A stretch of 64,000 nt of DNA from JABDJZ01 sp047619685 (GCA_047619685.1 JBLHLC010000004.1:1-64000), one strand, 5' to 3'. Positions 34,410 to 43,228 are shown, counted from the first letter of the stretch. The notes: generated by a model not told the origin, from the letters alone. Numbers and translations: made by a program.

Positions 34410-35300
34410 ATGACATATCGCCGCTCGTCTGAGATTGATTTTTCGCTCTCGGACCTACCGGTGGTGACCGGGCCACGCCGGGTGCTGATGACCGTCCCTG
34501 CGCACTTCCAGGTTGAGTACGTCATCAACCCGCACATGGCGGGTAATGTTGGCCAAGTGAACCCGACCATGGCCACGGAGCAGTGGGATCGCCTTCAGGG
34601 CACCTACGAGGCCCTGGGCATTGAGACCCATGCATTGTCTGACGCGGCCGGTCTTCCGGACATGGTGTTCTGCGCCAACCAGACGCTCCCTGTCCCCGCT
34701 ATGGGCTCCTCGGGCCCGCGCGTGGTGCTGAGCCGGATGTGTTCAGAACATCGGCGACAAGAGGTGCCAGCGTACAACACATTCTTCAACGCACGCGGTT
34801 ACGAGGCCGTTGCCCTGAAGGAAGGGCAGGGCTGGTTCGAGGGCATGGGCGACGCTATTTGGCACCCTGGCCGATACCTGCTCTGGGGTGGATACGGCAT
34901 CCGGACGGACAGCGAGGTTTATTCGCGACTCGCCGAGAGCCTCGAAGTCCCGATTGTCATGATCCACCTGGAGGATCCTGATTTTTATCACCTCGACACG
35001 TGCTTCTCGGCCCTTTCGGAGCGGAGCGTTCTTATTTATCCGGGGGCGTTCGACAGCGCCGGGCTGGCCCTGATTCGGGCTTTGTTTGAAGAGGTGATTG
35101 AAGCGCCGGAAGACGAATCGCGGAGCCTCTTTGCATGCAACGCGCACTGCCCGGACGGCAAACACGTGATCATCCAGCGCGGCTGCGCCGAGACCGTTTC
35201 CCGGCTCAGGACCGCCGGGTTTGAGCCGATCGAGGTCGATACCGATCAGTTCCTCTTGGCCGGCGGCTCCGTGTTCTGCATGAAGCAGATGTTCTGGTAA
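34410..35300 (+). CDS. Amidinotransferase/dimethylarginine dimethylaminohydrolase-fold enzyme
   Basis: 296 residues. The pentein-fold guanidine-modifying signature is complete: substrate region PDMVFCANQ, FEGMGDAIW (acidic catalytic region), DPDFYHLDTCFSAL with catalytic H194, and GGSVFCMKQM with nucleophile C290 near the C-terminus. Bacterial relatives of this length are annotated as N(omega)-dimethylarginine dimethylaminohydrolase or arginine deiminase-like. Hydrolysis of a guanidino group of arginine or a derivative is inferred; the exact substrate is not. It follows the lipoprotein gene by 15 bp and faces the TonB-dependent receptor gene, with only a small GCCGG/CCGGC stem between the two stops. 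Confidence 0.85.
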   Translation: MTYRRSSEIDFSLSDLPVVTGPRRVLMTVPAHFQVEYVINPHMAGNVGQVNPTMATEQWDRLQGTYEALGIETHALSDAAGLPDMVFCANQTLPVPAMGSSGPRVVLSRMCSEHRRQEVPAYNTFFNARGYEAVALKEGQGWFEGMGDAIWHPGRYLLWGGYGIRTDSEVYSRLAESLEVPIVMIHLEDPDFYHLDTCFSALSERSVLIYPGAFDSAGLALIRALFEEVIEAPEDESRSLFACNAHCPDGKHVIIQRGCAETVSRLRTAGFEPIEVDTDQFLLAGGSVFCMKQMFW

Positions 35301-35321
35301 GACGCCGGCCCGACCGGCCTT

Positions 35322-37844
35322 CTAACGGATGGTGTATCGAATGCCTAAGTAGGCATGGCGCGTCGCAGCGGGGAAAAACTGCGGAGCACCGAACCCGGCG
35401 TTGCCGAACATCAGGACTTCCTTGTTCAGGAGGTTGTTCACGTCGATCACGGCCTGCAATCCGCGCAGTAGTCCCGCCGAAGGAAAGTCGTACCGGAGAG
35501 ACAGGCTGAGTAGCTCATACGCATCGATCACGAGTTCATCCACTGCCTGGCCTTCGGCAGTCGTGGCGTTGGAATTGTCAACGAACTGCTCCCCTACCAG
35601 GGACGCAAAGAGAGAGGCCTGAAGCCCGCCATGCGTGGCCGTGACGGCGATATTTGCCAATCGGGATGGAAAGCCGGCGATGGTATTTCCGGAGCGATCC
35701 ACCGGGACCGTCGAAAAATCAGCCGCGGTGGCGTATTCGGTAAACTCTAAAAAGCGATTCCGGGAAAGCGTCAGGTTGCCTGAAACGTCGATGCCGGGAG
35801 CAGCCTTGAAACCACCGTCCACCTCCAGGCCAGCATGCCGTGTTCGTTCGGCATTGCCTGTGCGTGGGACGCCGAATTGATCCAGTTTGCCGCTGGGGAC
35901 AATCTCGTCCCGGAAGGACATGAGAAAGACGTTGGCATTCAGGTAGCCCCGGTCACTCCGCAGCGTCCCGCCGAGCTCTACATCGACGAGTTGTTCTGGG
36001 CTGACAAAAGGCCGATCCACGTCGATGGATCCGTCTGCGTTCAGCTCAAACTGCGGGACAAAACCCGCCCCGGCTTCCTCTCCATCGTACAGGGTCTTCA
36101 TCCTGGGCTCGCGGTTGGCCAGGGCCACGCTGAGATAGGCGGATCGAGACTGCTCCGGATTGATCGTGACCCCGATGCGAGGGTTCACGAAGAGGTAGGA
36201 CTTGGCGAACTCTGTGCCGAACACGTCCTCGTCAAAAATCCGGTACCTGCGGTGTGTGGCCTGAACATCCACCTGGATGGCCACCAGGTCGCTTGGCCGA
36301 GCCAGATGGGAGGCGTACACAGACTGAATGGCCTTCTCTCCACGGACGCTGTACACCCGGTAGTCTGAATCGCCCAGGAGGTCGGCAGGGATTCCGCTGG
36401 ACTCCTGTGTGCGCCCCCAGCGCAGTGACCGGTGTAGACGCGCCTCACCGCCGATCCGGGTTTGCCCTGCGCCGTGCTCGAGCGTCAGACTGGGCTGCCA
36501 CCCGACCTGCCACTGATCCAGATAGGCGCGAAAGAGCACACTCACATCGGGCCGGGAGACATAGAGCGGCTCGTCCTCGGCACCCGCAGCGGCAAACCCA
36601 CTGGGCAGGCGCAGGTAGTTTGCCGATCGAAAGGACCCGTCGAAGTCGAAATAGCCTTCGCCCTTGATCCAGAAAAGAGCCTGGTCCAGCTCAAGCGTCG
36701 GAAGCAGCTTCAGGTTGTGGATGAGTTCCACATGCGGCTGGTGGAACTCCTCGACGTCCTTGGTGAACGCGCTGTAATTGGAACGCCGGTTTATGGTCCC
36801 GCCAAATCCGTCGTCTACATCGGCGGAGTTCGCTCCCTTTGGAATGCCCACATAGGCGAGGCCGTCGCGCTGAGGACCGCCATACGTCTGCAAAGTCAGC
36901 GTGGAGCGTTCTCCGTACCGCGTCACGCCCGCGAAGAACCGCCAGAAATCGGTCCAGGACCATTCCCGGTAGCCGTCTGATTCCATCCGGCTGAGGCGAC
37001 CAAAAGCCACCCACCGGTCGCCGAGCAATCCAGAATTGAGGGAGAGACTTGCGCGGCGGGTGCCGAACGCACCACCACCCACATCGACCCGGGCGTACGA
37101 ATATGGCCGATAGGGCATCGACCGAATGTTGATAGCGCCACCAATGGCAGCCGGCCCGTAGAAGGACGACCCCGCCCCCCGCTGCACCTGCACATCGTCG
37201 ATGACTCCCTGGATGTCGAAGAAGTTGATCCAGAAGACATTGAACTCCTCCGGGTCGTTCTGCGGAATTCCGTTGATGGACACAGCCAGGCGGCGCTGAT
37301 CGAATCCGCGCATCATCAGGTAACTGTACCCGATCCCGTTCCCGTTCTCGGAGTAGTACGTCATCGACGGCAACGTGGAGAGATGGGCCGGCATGTCTTT
37401 CATTTCCGGCTGGCGTTCCAGCGCGGCGCGATCCAGGTTTGCGGCCGTCACAGGATTCAGTTGGCGTCGAGCCCGGTTACCGGTCACAACCACTTCAGGG
37501 TGAACCACCGTCTTGGCGGAAAGCGCCAGATTGAGGGTCTGGTTGCCAGCGACTTCGACTATGCGCACCAGGGAAGCGAACCCCAGGAAGTGGACCTGGA
37601 GTGTATACACCCCCGGATGCAGGGGGCCCAGCGAATACTGTCCGAGGGCATCCGATACAGCCCCGTATCGCTGCAGGCCCGTGGAGGGCTCGACGAGGAT
37701 AACCTCCGCTCGTTCCAGCACGCGGCCGTTCTCCGCGGTGACGGTACCACTCAGGACCTGTGCTGAAACTGGAGAGGACGGCAGAACGCCGAAACCCAGA
37801 AGGATGGCTGCCCCCAGAAGGGTGCCCAGCTTATTGAAAGACAT
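35322..37844 (-). CDS. TonB-dependent receptor, probably for thiamine
   Basis: 840 residues. Signal peptide to about 28 (LPSSPVSAQ), a carboxypeptidase-regulatory-like beta domain about 30-110 (LSGTVTAENGRVLERAEVIL ... GVYTLQVHFLGF), a plug domain about 115-235 (VVVTGNRARR, YLMMRGFDQRRLAVSINGIP, VQVQRGAGSSFYGPAAIGGA) and a beta-barrel to the end. Such receptors import ligands across the outer membrane with energy from TonB-ExbBD. A TPP riboswitch lies 62 bp upstream in the same orientation, so the ligand is most likely thiamine or a precursor. No permease or thiamine salvage gene is adjacent, which would have tested this. Confidence 0.92.
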   Translation of the reverse strand: MSFNKLGTLLGAAILLGFGVLPSSPVSAQVLSGTVTAENGRVLERAEVILVEPSTGLQRYGAVSDALGQYSLGPLHPGVYTLQVHFLGFASLVRIVEVAGNQTLNLALSAKTVVHPEVVVTGNRARRQLNPVTAANLDRAALERQPEMKDMPAHLSTLPSMTYYSENGNGIGYSYLMMRGFDQRRLAVSINGIPQNDPEEFNVFWINFFDIQGVIDDVQVQRGAGSSFYGPAAIGGAINIRSMPYRPYSYARVDVGGGAFGTRRASLSLNSGLLGDRWVAFGRLSRMESDGYREWSWTDFWRFFAGVTRYGERSTLTLQTYGGPQRDGLAYVGIPKGANSADVDDGFGGTINRRSNYSAFTKDVEEFHQPHVELIHNLKLLPTLELDQALFWIKGEGYFDFDGSFRSANYLRLPSGFAAAGAEDEPLYVSRPDVSVLFRAYLDQWQVGWQPSLTLEHGAGQTRIGGEARLHRSLRWGRTQESSGIPADLLGDSDYRVYSVRGEKAIQSVYASHLARPSDLVAIQVDVQATHRRYRIFDEDVFGTEFAKSYLFVNPRIGVTINPEQSRSAYLSVALANREPRMKTLYDGEEAGAGFVPQFELNADGSIDVDRPFVSPEQLVDVELGGTLRSDRGYLNANVFLMSFRDEIVPSGKLDQFGVPRTGNAERTRHAGLEVDGGFKAAPGIDVSGNLTLSRNRFLEFTEYATAADFSTVPVDRSGNTIAGFPSRLANIAVTATHGGLQASLFASLVGEQFVDNSNATTAEGQAVDELVIDAYELLSLSLRYDFPSAGLLRGLQAVIDVNNLLNKEVLMFGNAGFGAPQFFPAATRHAYLGIRYTIR

Positions 37845-37905
37845 TTCTATCGCGCGATTGGCGGCTCCGCTTCATCCTGGGGCCGCCCGTGCTGACGCAC
37901 AAGCG

Positions 37906-37983
37906 CTGTTTTCCTCCGCCGGAATTATCCGGTTCAGGTTCCAAGGGTATGATCTCAGCCCGATGATCGGGCACCCCCAACAG
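37906..37983 (-). ncRNA. TPP riboswitch (THI element)
   Basis: On the minus strand the conserved core is unmistakable: GGGGGTGCCC, CGGGCTGAGAT, ACCCTTGGAACCTGA, then CCGGATAATTCCGGCGGAGG. The closing helix P1 is CTGTT (37979-37983) with AACAG (37906-37910). It lies 62 bp upstream of the TonB-dependent receptor start. Between them a GGCGG/CCGCC stem-loop near the start could act as the expression platform by blocking translation, since no T-run follows a hairpin. Confidence 0.95.
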
Positions 37984-38112
37984 GATTTTGGTCAGCCGCG
38001 TGAAAGAACTGGTGTGCAAACAGCCCAGCTGTCGGATGGTTCGCTGAACGGTTGAACCGACCAATCATCGTGGCGTTGAGCCATGCGAATACGCCGTGAA
38101 CCGACTACAACT

Positions 38113-39144
38113 ATGGCTGGAATCATCATACCCCGTCCCTGGCAACTGCCCGAAAGTCAGGTTACGGAACCATCGGGTTATGCCAACAGGCGGCAATTCC
38201 TCAAGACCTCCGGGCTGGTTGTAGCCGGTGCTGCCCTAACTCCGGGTTGCATGGCCAAGGCAGGGCCTTCCATCATGCACGCGGGTCCGTTGGATACGAT
38301 TCCTGAGAATGCGCCCCGCGGAGGCTACCCGGCTTCAAGGAACGAGACCTTCGCCGTCGCGGAGAGGCCGCTCACCGAACGTCTGGCCGCTTCTTCGTAC
38401 AACAATTTCTACGAGTTCATTTCAGCTGGAGACCTGAAGAACGTCTGGCCGCTGGTGGGAGACTACAATCCCTTCCCGTCCACGATCAAGGTATCCGGGC
38501 TGGTTGAAAAATCATTTGAGATCGACGTGGCCGAACTCATCGAGTCCATGGATCTTGAGGAACGCGTGTACCGGTTCCGGTGCGTAGAGGCGTGGTCCAT
38601 GACAATCCCGTGGACCGGCTTTCCGCTCAAGAAACTGATTGAACGGTGCGCCCCGACATCTCGTGCGACGCACGTGGCCTTTCTCTCCGCGGACAAACCC
38701 AAAGAGATGCCCGGCATTACGAATGCGCCGTGGTACGACTGGCCCTACTTCGAGGGCCTCCGCCTGAACGAAGCCATGAACGATCTGGCATTCATGGCGA
38801 CAGGCATGTACGGCGAGCCGCTTCCCAAGCAGAACGGGTCCCCCATGCGGCTGGTCCTGCCCTGGAAGTACGGATACAAGGGCCCCAAGGCCATCACCGA
38901 ACTCAAGTTCACCAACAAGCAGCCCGCCACCTTCTGGAATAAGCTCCAGCCCGCCGAATACGGATTCCTCTCCAACGTCAACCCCATGGTCCCCCATCCC
39001 AGATGGACCCAGGCGAGTGAGCGGTATATCCAGAGTGAGGTGAACATCGAACGCCGCGAGACGCTGCCGTTCAATGGCTACACGGAATTTGTCCAGGGAC
39101 TCTACCCCGACGAACCCACTACGCTCACGCGGACGATTCGCTAG
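38113..39144 (+). CDS. msrP: Methionine-sulfoxide reductase catalytic subunit MsrP (YedY)
   Basis: 343 residues from ATG 38113; an in-frame ATG at 38083 adds a basic leader without family support. A Tat signal is present (NRRQFLKTSGLVVAGAA), so the folded molybdoenzyme should be exported to the periplasm. The molybdopterin-binding sulfite-oxidase fold is clear: YNNFYEFISAGDL, RFRCVEAWSMTIPW with the Mo-ligand C157, LPWKYGYKGPKAI and the C-terminal FNGYTEFVQGLYPDEP. It repairs oxidised methionines of periplasmic proteins. Its usual membrane partner MsrQ is not adjacent; instead the palindromic element begins at the stop codon. The riboswitch/receptor unit is divergent. Confidence 0.93.
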   Translation: MAGIIIPRPWQLPESQVTEPSGYANRRQFLKTSGLVVAGAALTPGCMAKAGPSIMHAGPLDTIPENAPRGGYPASRNETFAVAERPLTERLAASSYNNFYEFISAGDLKNVWPLVGDYNPFPSTIKVSGLVEKSFEIDVAELIESMDLEERVYRFRCVEAWSMTIPWTGFPLKKLIERCAPTSRATHVAFLSADKPKEMPGITNAPWYDWPYFEGLRLNEAMNDLAFMATGMYGEPLPKQNGSPMRLVLPWKYGYKGPKAITELKFTNKQPATFWNKLQPAEYGFLSNVNPMVPHPRWTQASERYIQSEVNIERRETLPFNGYTEFVQGLYPDEPTTLTRTIR

Positions 39145-39307
39145 AAGTCTGTTGCATAAGTGGAGTATGCCAGGCTATGAGCGCCGGAATGCCAGATGTA
39201 AGGCGTCCTGACGAGTAATGGCACCGCCATTGCGAGGAGGGACAACGCCGCAGATGGCGTTCCGCCGCCGTAGAATGGTGTGCGCCACTTGTTCAACAGG
39301 CTTCTTA
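39142..39307. mobile_element. 165-bp palindromic MITE-like element, copy A
   Basis: About 166 bp with imperfect terminal inverted repeats: TAGAAGTCTGTTG at the left and CAACAGGCTTCTTA at the right. It is about 95% identical to copy B at 39860 by eye. Subterminal bases also pair (left GCCAG-CTA, right TAGAATGGT). Its left edge coincides with the msrP stop codon TAG. No coding capacity. Size, inverted ends and multiple copies fit a miniature inverted-repeat transposable element. Confidence 0.8.
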
Positions 39308-39361
39308 CGCTGCCTCAGGATCCGGGGCGGGAGATCCGAGGCCGGAGTCGGACAGGCGTTC

Positions 39362-39838
39362 TTATGCCGTGAGTACGGGCTCCACCGGCTGCCTGCTCAC
39401 GTACCGGTTCCAGGACCAGACGCCTGCCAGGGCAATCAGGAACACGATGAAGCTCATGGCTCCGTTGCTCAGCGCGATACGCCGCTGGGTGCCTGCGATG
39501 GCGCTCAGGACCACTTCCGGGGAGGCGCCGGTACGCACCCTGACCATCACAGAATCAGCCTCGTCAATGCGATGGGCGATCGTGTAAGGCAAGGCCACGT
39601 GGTTCCAGGTGCGCTCGGAGCCGTCGCTCAGGCGGACCCTGAGATCGACCTCTGCGAGCGTGACGTCCTTGCGGTCAGAGCGAAAGTACCGGAGGACCTG
39701 GGCTTCCGCTTCCTCGCCGCTGCGAAGCGTCTCTCCAATGCTGCTGGCGACCATGAACTGCTGCGCCGAGAGCGCCATGAGCAGGATCGGGACAATCCAC
39801 GAGAGTCGGGCAACGGCCCGCGACATTCTTGATTCCAC
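39362..39838 (-). CDS. Small two-helix membrane protein, DUF3592-like
   Basis: 158 residues; start at 39838 or, four codons later, at ATG 39826. Hydrophobic segment at about 12-32 (LSWIVPILLMALSAQQFMVA), a soluble middle of about 90 residues with beta-type sequence (AEAQVLRYFRSDRKDVTLAEVDLRVRL, split here by position: VTLAEVDLRVRL and VMVRVRTGASPEVVL), and a second membrane segment at about 123-143. Length and layout match DUF3592-type proteins (short extracytoplasmic domain between two helices). Function unknown. It is the only gene between the two full palindromic elements. Confidence 0.6.
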   Translation of the reverse strand: MESRMSRAVARLSWIVPILLMALSAQQFMVASSIGETLRSGEEAEAQVLRYFRSDRKDVTLAEVDLRVRLSDGSERTWNHVALPYTIAHRIDEADSVMVRVRTGASPEVVLSAIAGTQRRIALSNGAMSFIVFLIALAGVWSWNRYVSRQPVEPVLTA

Positions 39839-39859
39839 GCTTCCACCTTGGTTTAGCCT

Positions 39860-40023
39860 AGGAGGCTGTTGAATAAGGGGAGTATGCCAGACTACGAGCG
39901 CCGGAATGCCAGATGCAAGGCGTCCTGACGAGTAATGGCACCGCCATTGCGAGGAGGGACAACGCCGCAGATGGCGTTCCGCCGCCGTAGAATGGTGTGC
40001 GCCAATTGTTCAACAGCCTCCTA
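39860..40023. mobile_element. 164-bp palindromic MITE-like element, copy B
   Basis: Perfect terminal inverted repeats TAGGAGGCTGTTGAA and TTCAACAGCCTCCTA, with an internal sequence nearly identical to copy A in the same orientation. The outer five bases differ from copy A but still pair with each other within each copy. Located between the HNH gene 3' end and the small membrane protein gene. Confidence 0.85.
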
Positions 40024-40119
40024 AGGTTCGTGCGGCTCCTGGCCGACACACCCGCTTCAACCTCCGGCCTTCATCCCGGTTCGGGTGTTTTACCGGGCTG
40101 GATCAAGAGTTCACGCGGG

Positions 40120-40620
40120 TCAAGCCATGAACAGGTAGGGCTTCCAGTCGTCCCCCAGGGTGCCCACGAAATCACGGATGAACATGACGTGGCTGGGCCT
40201 GAACGGCTTCTTGCGGAGCTCAAGGCCAGCCTGCTCGAGCGTTCGGCTACCCTTCTTGTTATTGCACGGCACACACGCCGTTACCAGGTTCTCCCACGAA
40301 TCTTTGCCACCGCGTGACCTGGGCACCACGTGATCAATCGTCAGCCGAGTCCGATCGCCGCAGTACTGACAGCGATTTCCGTCCCGGCACATGACATTCT
40401 TGCGGGTCAATGAGATTCGCTTGTACGGTATGGATACGTACGCCCTGAGCCGCACCACGCTGGGCCACGGAAACGCCTGGGTCTTCGATCTGATATACCG
40501 ACCAGTCTCGGCCGACACCAATTCAGCCTTTTGCAGGAACACAAGAATCGTTGCCCGCTGCACACTGCAAATGGTTAGTGCGCGGTAGTCCTGATTCAGT
40601 ACGAGCACGTGTCCTGTCAT
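40120..40620 (-). CDS. HNH endonuclease
   Basis: 166 residues, a complete HNH domain in the middle: RDGNRCQYCGD (first Cys pair), LTIDHVVPRSRGG (D-H catalytic pair), WENLVTACVPCNNKKG (second Cys pair and final N). The N-terminal part VLVLNQDYRALTICSVQRA and the C-terminal FRPSHVMFIRDFVG are conserved in a widespread chromosomal HNH family of unknown biological role (not restriction-linked). All catalytic residues are intact. No partner methylase or phage genes are nearby. Its 3' end faces palindromic copy B. Confidence 0.92.
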   Translation of the reverse strand: MTGHVLVLNQDYRALTICSVQRATILVFLQKAELVSAETGRYIRSKTQAFPWPSVVRLRAYVSIPYKRISLTRKNVMCRDGNRCQYCGDRTRLTIDHVVPRSRGGKDSWENLVTACVPCNNKKGSRTLEQAGLELRKKPFRPSHVMFIRDFVGTLGDDWKPYLFMA

Positions 40621-40682
40621 GACACACGTAGATTAAGACTAGAAAAGGGGTCAGAAAAGACCGTTACGTCTAGACCTTTGCC

Positions 40683-41486
40683 CTAAAGCGCCGGATTTCC
40701 TGGTCCGATCTCCAATATCTCTACCGGATCGCCTACCCGGATAGTGCCGATTCCCCGAGGGATCACGTTCTGTCCAAACAGCACCTTGTTGTCGACGCGC
40801 CGGAATTTGGAGAGCGTTGACAGGACGCCCTTCTTTCGGATCCCGGTCTGAGGATCTGTGTCCACGACCACACATCGGGCACACGGCTTTGCGACGTCGA
40901 ACTCGATGCTCCCGACCCGGATGCGGCGCCAGGTGTCTTCGGCGAAAGGATCACAGCCTTGCACGACCACGTTCGGACGAAAGCGCAGCATCGGGATATC
41001 GGTTTCCAGGTGCCGATTCAGCGACGCGAGGGAGGCTTCGCTGATCACCAGGATCGGGAAGCCATCGGCAAAACTCACCTCATCTCCCGGATCGGAAAAC
41101 TCCGGGCTGACCGGCCGGACGCATTCGGGAGACATATAGACAAGGCGGAGCGGAGCGCCGAGGCGGCCAGACAGCCAGGCTGACACCTCTTTCGGAGCTT
41201 CCAGCGCGTCCACTGTGTCTCCCCATATGGTGACTCTGACCGGAGTCACGACCGAGGCGAAAAGGACGTCAGGCCCCTCGGCGAAGGAGATCCCTGTTTT
41301 CGTGGCGGAGCACTTCACCTTGGCCAGCGCCCCTATTTCCCGTTGGGTGACGTGGCCCCCTTCCGGGTTTACCAGCATCCAGCGCCTGTCGCCGCCGAAT
41401 CCCCGAGGTCCCACCTCGGCCTGCTCCAACGGGACGCCGGCACAGGACTTGATCGGGAACTGCCATAGGGCGGAGACGCTGGTCAT
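40683..41486 (-). CDS. MOSC domain protein (YcbX/mARC-like)
   Basis: 267 residues from ATG 41486, which lies in an ATGA overlap with the upstream esterase-peptidase gene; further-upstream starts are not family-like. N-terminal MOSC_N barrel: SALWQFPIKSCAGVPLEQAEVG, FGGDRRWMLV. MOSC domain: DGFPILVISEASLASLNRHL, RFRPNVVVQGCDPFAEDTWRRI and the molybdenum-ligand cysteine in KPCARCVVVDTDPQTG. Relatives bind sulfurated or non-sulfurated molybdenum cofactor and reduce N-hydroxylated compounds. Together with msrP and modABC it adds to the molybdenum theme of this part of the window. Confidence 0.9.
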   Translation of the reverse strand: MTSVSALWQFPIKSCAGVPLEQAEVGPRGFGGDRRWMLVNPEGGHVTQREIGALAKVKCSATKTGISFAEGPDVLFASVVTPVRVTIWGDTVDALEAPKEVSAWLSGRLGAPLRLVYMSPECVRPVSPEFSDPGDEVSFADGFPILVISEASLASLNRHLETDIPMLRFRPNVVVQGCDPFAEDTWRRIRVGSIEFDVAKPCARCVVVDTDPQTGIRKKGVLSTLSKFRRVDNKVLFGQNVIPRGIGTIRVGDPVEILEIGPGNPAL

Positions 41487-43228
41487 TGCTGTCCGGGGAC
41501 CCGCCCCTTCAATTCTCTGTCGAGGGTGGACATGATCTCGTAGATAGTAGCCACCGCTTCCAGGTAAAACGCCGGCGTGGTGTCCTCGAACACGTCTGAC
41601 GGGGCGTGATACCCGGGATGGTCCTCTACCCCAAAGTAGAGGAACGGGATGCCTCTCTGGTGAAATGGGGCATGGTCTGATGCGTTGGTCCAATCGTCTG
41701 ACCCCGTCCCGGGTTGGTCGTGGCCGAAGATCAGGGCGACCGGCAAGCCGTCGACGATGGGTTCCAGAATTTCCCTGAGCGCCGGGTAGTGGCGAGCGCC
41801 CGTGGCATAGAGTTCTCCCGCCTCGCTGCGGGACACCATGTCCAGGTTCAGGTTGAGAATGATCCGATCCTCATCCACAGGCAGGTCCTCGACCAGGGCC
41901 CGCGCGCCCCGGAGACCGCTTTCCTCGGCGTCCAGCGCGGCTACCAAAACGGTGTGGCGGAGGGGATTTTGGACGAGTGCCCTGGCGATTCCCAGAATGG
42001 CCGCAGTCCCTGAGGCATTGTCGTCCGCTCCGTTGTAGATCTCGTCACCGCGGATCCCAAGATGGTCGTAATGGGCTGTAAGCGCGATGACCCCCGCGGC
42101 CGGATCGGTGCCGGGAACGATTCCATACACGTTGGTGCCCTGGGTGCCGCCAAACGTGAACGTCTGCTCCGAGACGCCGGTCACACCGGCCTCCTCGAGG
42201 GCCTCCCGGATGTACTGGCGGGCGTCTTCGGAACCGGGCGTTCCCACCTTTCGCCCTCCACGGTCATCCGAGGACAGGTAGGCCTGGTCATGCAGGACCC
42301 GGGCGCCGTCTACCGGGGTCGAAAGATCCGGCGCCATCATCCAGGCCAGAACGGACGGCATGCGCCGCTTCCATGACCGCTCCGAGTGGTCGTGCCCTCC
42401 AAACTTCAGGACGGCCAGGTCTGAGTCTCCGTACCCCTTCCCGCGCATTAGCGTTTCTATCCGCACATGCCACGGCTCATAGTCCGCATCCAGCGTCTCT
42501 GTCCCGTAGTCAAAGTAAATACGATTGGTGCCGGGCACCGGAAGGGTGGCGTCCAGATACTCGAGCGCCGCATCACCCACTTCCAGCCAGTGCGTGGATA
42601 TGCCGCCGGCCACACCAAAAACGTCGGGGTACTCCGTCAAGGCATAGATCGAAATCAGCCCGCCCAGCGAGGACCCGGCCACCATGGTGTGTTCCGGGCC
42701 CGGTTGGGTCCGGTAGGTGGCGTCGACCCAGGGCTTGAGTTCATCGACCAGGAACTTCAGGTAGGCGTCGGACGCAAGATCATCGAGCGTCCTGCGCCCC
42801 AGGACATCCCGGCGATGGGCATCCGTCCACCCTTCGGCCATCCCTCGGGGCATGTACTCGACAAGCCTCTTCGGCGTATTGGCGATTCCAACAACAATGG
42901 CTGAGCGACCCGTTCCCTCAAAGAGGTCGGTCATCGCCTCATCCACGCCCCAATCCACGCCGATGTAGCTCTGCGAGGGGTCGAAGAGGTTCTGCCCATC
43001 GTGCATATAAAGCACGGGGTACCTGGCATTGCCCTCTTCGTAGTCAGGCGGCAGCCAGATGTCCACATTTCGCGCGTCCACGAACTCGGACGCAAAATCC
43101 GGGTGGTGGATTACCGTTCCGGTGATGCCACCCGCGGGCGCGTCCTGTTGGGAGGCGTCCTGAGGAGTTGCGCAGGCCGATACTGGGGTCAGCGAGAGCA
43201 GCAGGCAGGGTATCAGAATGAGGCGCAT
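41483..43228 (-). CDS. Fusion lipoprotein: alpha/beta-hydrolase esterase + M28 zinc aminopeptidase
   Basis: 581 residues. Lipoprotein signal with lipidation Cys at about 19 (LTPVSAC). Residues about 35-300 are an esterase of the enterochelin-esterase/esterase-D type: VDIWLPPDYEEG, PVLYMHDGQNLFD, nucleophile elbow GSSLGG with S187, and GGHDHSERSW with likely catalytic H281. Residues about 305-575 are a complete M28 peptidase: TAHYDHLG (H386), GADDNASG (D402), DAEESG (E435/E436), NLDMV (D463) and DHPGYHAPSD (H541). Both active sites look intact, so this should be a two-activity secreted hydrolase. I do not know this pairing as a standard architecture. The MOSC gene overlaps its stop by 4 nt. 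Confidence 0.85.
   Translation of the reverse strand: MRLILIPCLLLSLTPVSACATPQDASQQDAPAGGITGTVIHHPDFASEFVDARNVDIWLPPDYEEGNARYPVLYMHDGQNLFDPSQSYIGVDWGVDEAMTDLFEGTGRSAIVVGIANTPKRLVEYMPRGMAEGWTDAHRRDVLGRRTLDDLASDAYLKFLVDELKPWVDATYRTQPGPEHTMVAGSSLGGLISIYALTEYPDVFGVAGGISTHWLEVGDAALEYLDATLPVPGTNRIYFDYGTETLDADYEPWHVRIETLMRGKGYGDSDLAVLKFGGHDHSERSWKRRMPSVLAWMMAPDLSTPVDGARVLHDQAYLSSDDRGGRKVGTPGSEDARQYIREALEEAGVTGVSEQTFTFGGTQGTNVYGIVPGTDPAAGVIALTAHYDHLGIRGDEIYNGADDNASGTAAILGIARALVQNPLRHTVLVAALDAEESGLRGARALVEDLPVDEDRIILNLNLDMVSRSEAGELYATGARHYPALREILEPIVDGLPVALIFGHDQPGTGSDDWTNASDHAPFHQRGIPFLYFGVEDHPGYHAPSDVFEDTTPAFYLEAVATIYEIMSTLDRELKGRVPGQQ

Noticed and set aside
40048..40088. ACACCCG/CGGGTGT hairpin with a T-run on the plus strand
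   Set aside because: No plus-strand gene ends just before it, and on the minus strand (HNH gene end) no T-run follows, so I do not call a terminator.
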